A stretch of DNA of 6,019 nucleotides from JANXYY01 sp035530875 (GTDB lineage Bacteria; Actinomycetota; Actinomycetes; Nanopelagicales; Nanopelagicaceae). The DNA is taken from NCBI GenBank assembly GCA_035530875.1, contig DATKUB010000072.1, positions 1-6,019 on the forward strand, written 5' to 3'. Positions 5,595-6,019 of this stretch are shown piece by piece; the stretch's first letter is position 1; each line of letters opens with the position of its first letter. Position numbers and translations under genes: made by a program. The notes below the pieces were generated by a model. The model did no database searches and was not told where the DNA came from. It saw only the letters and a list, made by a program, of their open reading frames with translations.

Positions 5595-5616
5595 AGTGCG
5601 CACCTAATTGTGCACT
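5595..5616 (+). promoter_or_regulatory. 8-bp inverted repeat in the leader of the secreted gene
   Basis: Arms AGTGCGCA (5595-5602) and TGTGCACT (5609-5616) pair over 8 bp with one G-U, around the 6-nt loop CCTAAT. It contains the palindromes GTGCGCAC and GTGCAC. It sits about 65 bp before the start codon, where it could act as an operator or as a 5' UTR hairpin. It is followed by A-runs, not T-runs, so it is not a rightward terminator. Confidence 0.45.
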
Positions 5617-5669
5617 TTGGTCGCGATTAAAAAACGATGCAACTCCAAAAAAATCAAAATTAGCGGAGC

Positions 5670-5675
5670 GGAGGA
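5670..5675 (+). promoter_or_regulatory. Strong ribosome binding site for the secreted protein
   Basis: GGAGGA ends 5 nt before the ATG at 5681. It is the best Shine-Dalgarno match in the window and fixes the start of the last gene. Confidence 0.85.
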
Positions 5676-5680
5676 TTTAG

Positions 5681-6019
5681 ATGTTTGCGCGGCCCATACA
5701 GTTTGTCGCCGTCGTATTGGTTGCCGCATCTTCCATTTCAACCGCTGCCTACGCAACCGATTCGTCGCCTGCTCCGACACCATCGACTTCTACATCATCC
5801 AGCGCAACTGCAGGTGTGTCGAATGATCAAGTTAGCAATCCAGTTGTTAGTGATCCGGCAGCAGGCCAAGTCACCCCGAGTCCAATTGCAGACACCACAC
5901 CACTTGCGACGCGTGCGTCAATTGATCAAGTTAGCGGCAGTACTTCGATGATTGACTCGAATCTTCGGGCTTCTATCGTGACGACTGCTTTGCCTAGCCT
6001 GTCCATAACTTCCCGCGAT
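5681..6019 (+). CDS. Secreted Ser/Thr/Pro/Ala-rich protein, N-terminal part (runs off the window)
   Basis: The frame is open for 113 codons to the window end. The first 25 residues form a signal peptide: MFARP, a hydrophobic core QFVAVVLVAASSIS, and a likely signal peptidase I site after TAAYA (residues 21-25). The mature part starts as a low-complexity linker rich in Ser, Thr, Pro and Ala (about 26-80), including SSPAPTPSTSTSSS, with no cysteine. The tetrapeptide DQVS occurs at 49-52 and 82-85, encoded by a repeated 13-bp sequence. No domain can be named: the functional part is probably beyond the window. Secreted cell-wall enzymes such as lytic transglycosylases occur near phoH in some actinobacteria and often have this kind of N-terminal linker, but nothing visible here proves it. 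It is probably a separate transcription unit with a long AT-rich leader. Confidence 0.88.
   Translation, partial: MFARPIQFVAVVLVAASSISTAAYATDSSPAPTPSTSTSSSATAGVSNDQVSNPVVSDPAAGQVTPSPIADTTPLATRASIDQVSGSTSMIDSNLRASIVTTALPSLSITSRD
5824..5935 (+). repeat. 13-bp in-frame direct repeat in the secreted gene
   Basis: tgatcaagttagc occurs at 5824-5836 and again at 5923-5935, exactly 99 bp (33 codons) apart, both times encoding DQVS. Identity at third codon positions suggests a recent partial duplication or a repeated module, of which only two short cores remain visible. Confidence 0.6.

Larger units (their letters stand above)
5366..5680. other. AT-rich intergenic region of 315 bp
   Basis: No credible gene is present: ORFs from 5608 on the plus strand overlap the secreted gene in other frames and look like shadows. 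The region is visibly richer in A and T than its flanks. In order it holds the T-runs after phoH, a short dyad CGAAC-6 nt-GTTCG (5428-5443), an inverted repeat at 5510-5529, a TTGACA hexamer (5546-5551) with no convincing -10 at normal spacing, an inverted repeat at 5595-5616, A-runs (5629-5634, 5647-5653) and the ribosome site at 5670. It most likely carries the promoter and a long 5' leader for the secreted protein. Confidence 0.7.

Noticed and set aside
5444..5680. c-di-AMP (ydaO-type) or similar riboswitch before the secreted gene
   Set aside because: The conserved G-rich motifs of that class are not seen, and the leader is A-rich with only short stems.
5608..5951. Plus-strand ORFs of 72 and 88 residues overlapping the secreted gene
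   Set aside because: They lie in alternative frames of a gene with a clear signal peptide and ribosome site, and have unlikely Cys/Arg- or His/Gln/Arg-rich compositions.

Overview
The window looks like an ordinary, conserved chromosomal segment of a medium-GC actinobacterium. It carries mycothiol S-conjugate amidase (mca), a DUF4307 protein next to an actinobacterial-type greA, a SURF1 oxidase-assembly factor, an Rv1086-like short-chain Z-prenyl diphosphate synthase and a PIN-PhoH fusion. The gene content and the greA/DUF4307/mca arrangement recall the Mycobacterium tuberculosis Rv1080c-Rv1083, Rv1086 and Rv1095 neighbourhoods. The base composition is more balanced than in Streptomyces or Mycobacterium, which would fit one of the lower-GC actinobacterial lineages. 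The exact taxon cannot be fixed from sequence reading alone.

Layout. Bases 2-97 are the C-terminal end of a rightward membrane protein. Just after its stop come four identical 21-bp tandem copies (99-182), each with an internal dyad. They fill the short gap to the convergent greA and run into its stop codon. Leftward: DUF4307 (1064-669), then greA (657-181), 11 bp apart. Divergent from DUF4307, with only 16 bp between start codons, a tight rightward cluster begins: mca (1081-1965), a 49-residue single-pass membrane protein (1974-2123), SURF1 (2120-2815), a DUF3817 membrane protein (2832-3140), the prenyl synthase (3152-3976) and PIN-PhoH (4043-5365). A 315-bp AT-rich intergenic region (5366-5680) follows, with T-runs after phoH and two clear inverted repeats. 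The last gene, from 5681, is a secreted Ser/Thr/Pro/Ala-rich protein cut off by the window edge.

How the genes relate. The rightward cluster mixes mycothiol-dependent detoxification (mca), terminal oxidase assembly (SURF1), polyprenyl precursor synthesis for cell envelope glycan carriers (prenyl synthase) and RNA metabolism (PIN-PhoH). They are probably joined by co-transcription rather than by one pathway. mca, the 49-aa gene and SURF1 have good Shine-Dalgarno sites and are packed stop-to-start, while DUF3817, the prenyl synthase and phoH have no visible Shine-Dalgarno site.

I see no mobile element, CRISPR array, tRNA or rRNA, and no convincing new multi-gene system. The points most worth a second look are the perfect tandem dyad repeat at the greA end, the unlisted 49-aa membrane protein, the structured leader upstream of the secreted protein, and a small out-of-frame ORF bridging the prenyl synthase and phoH.
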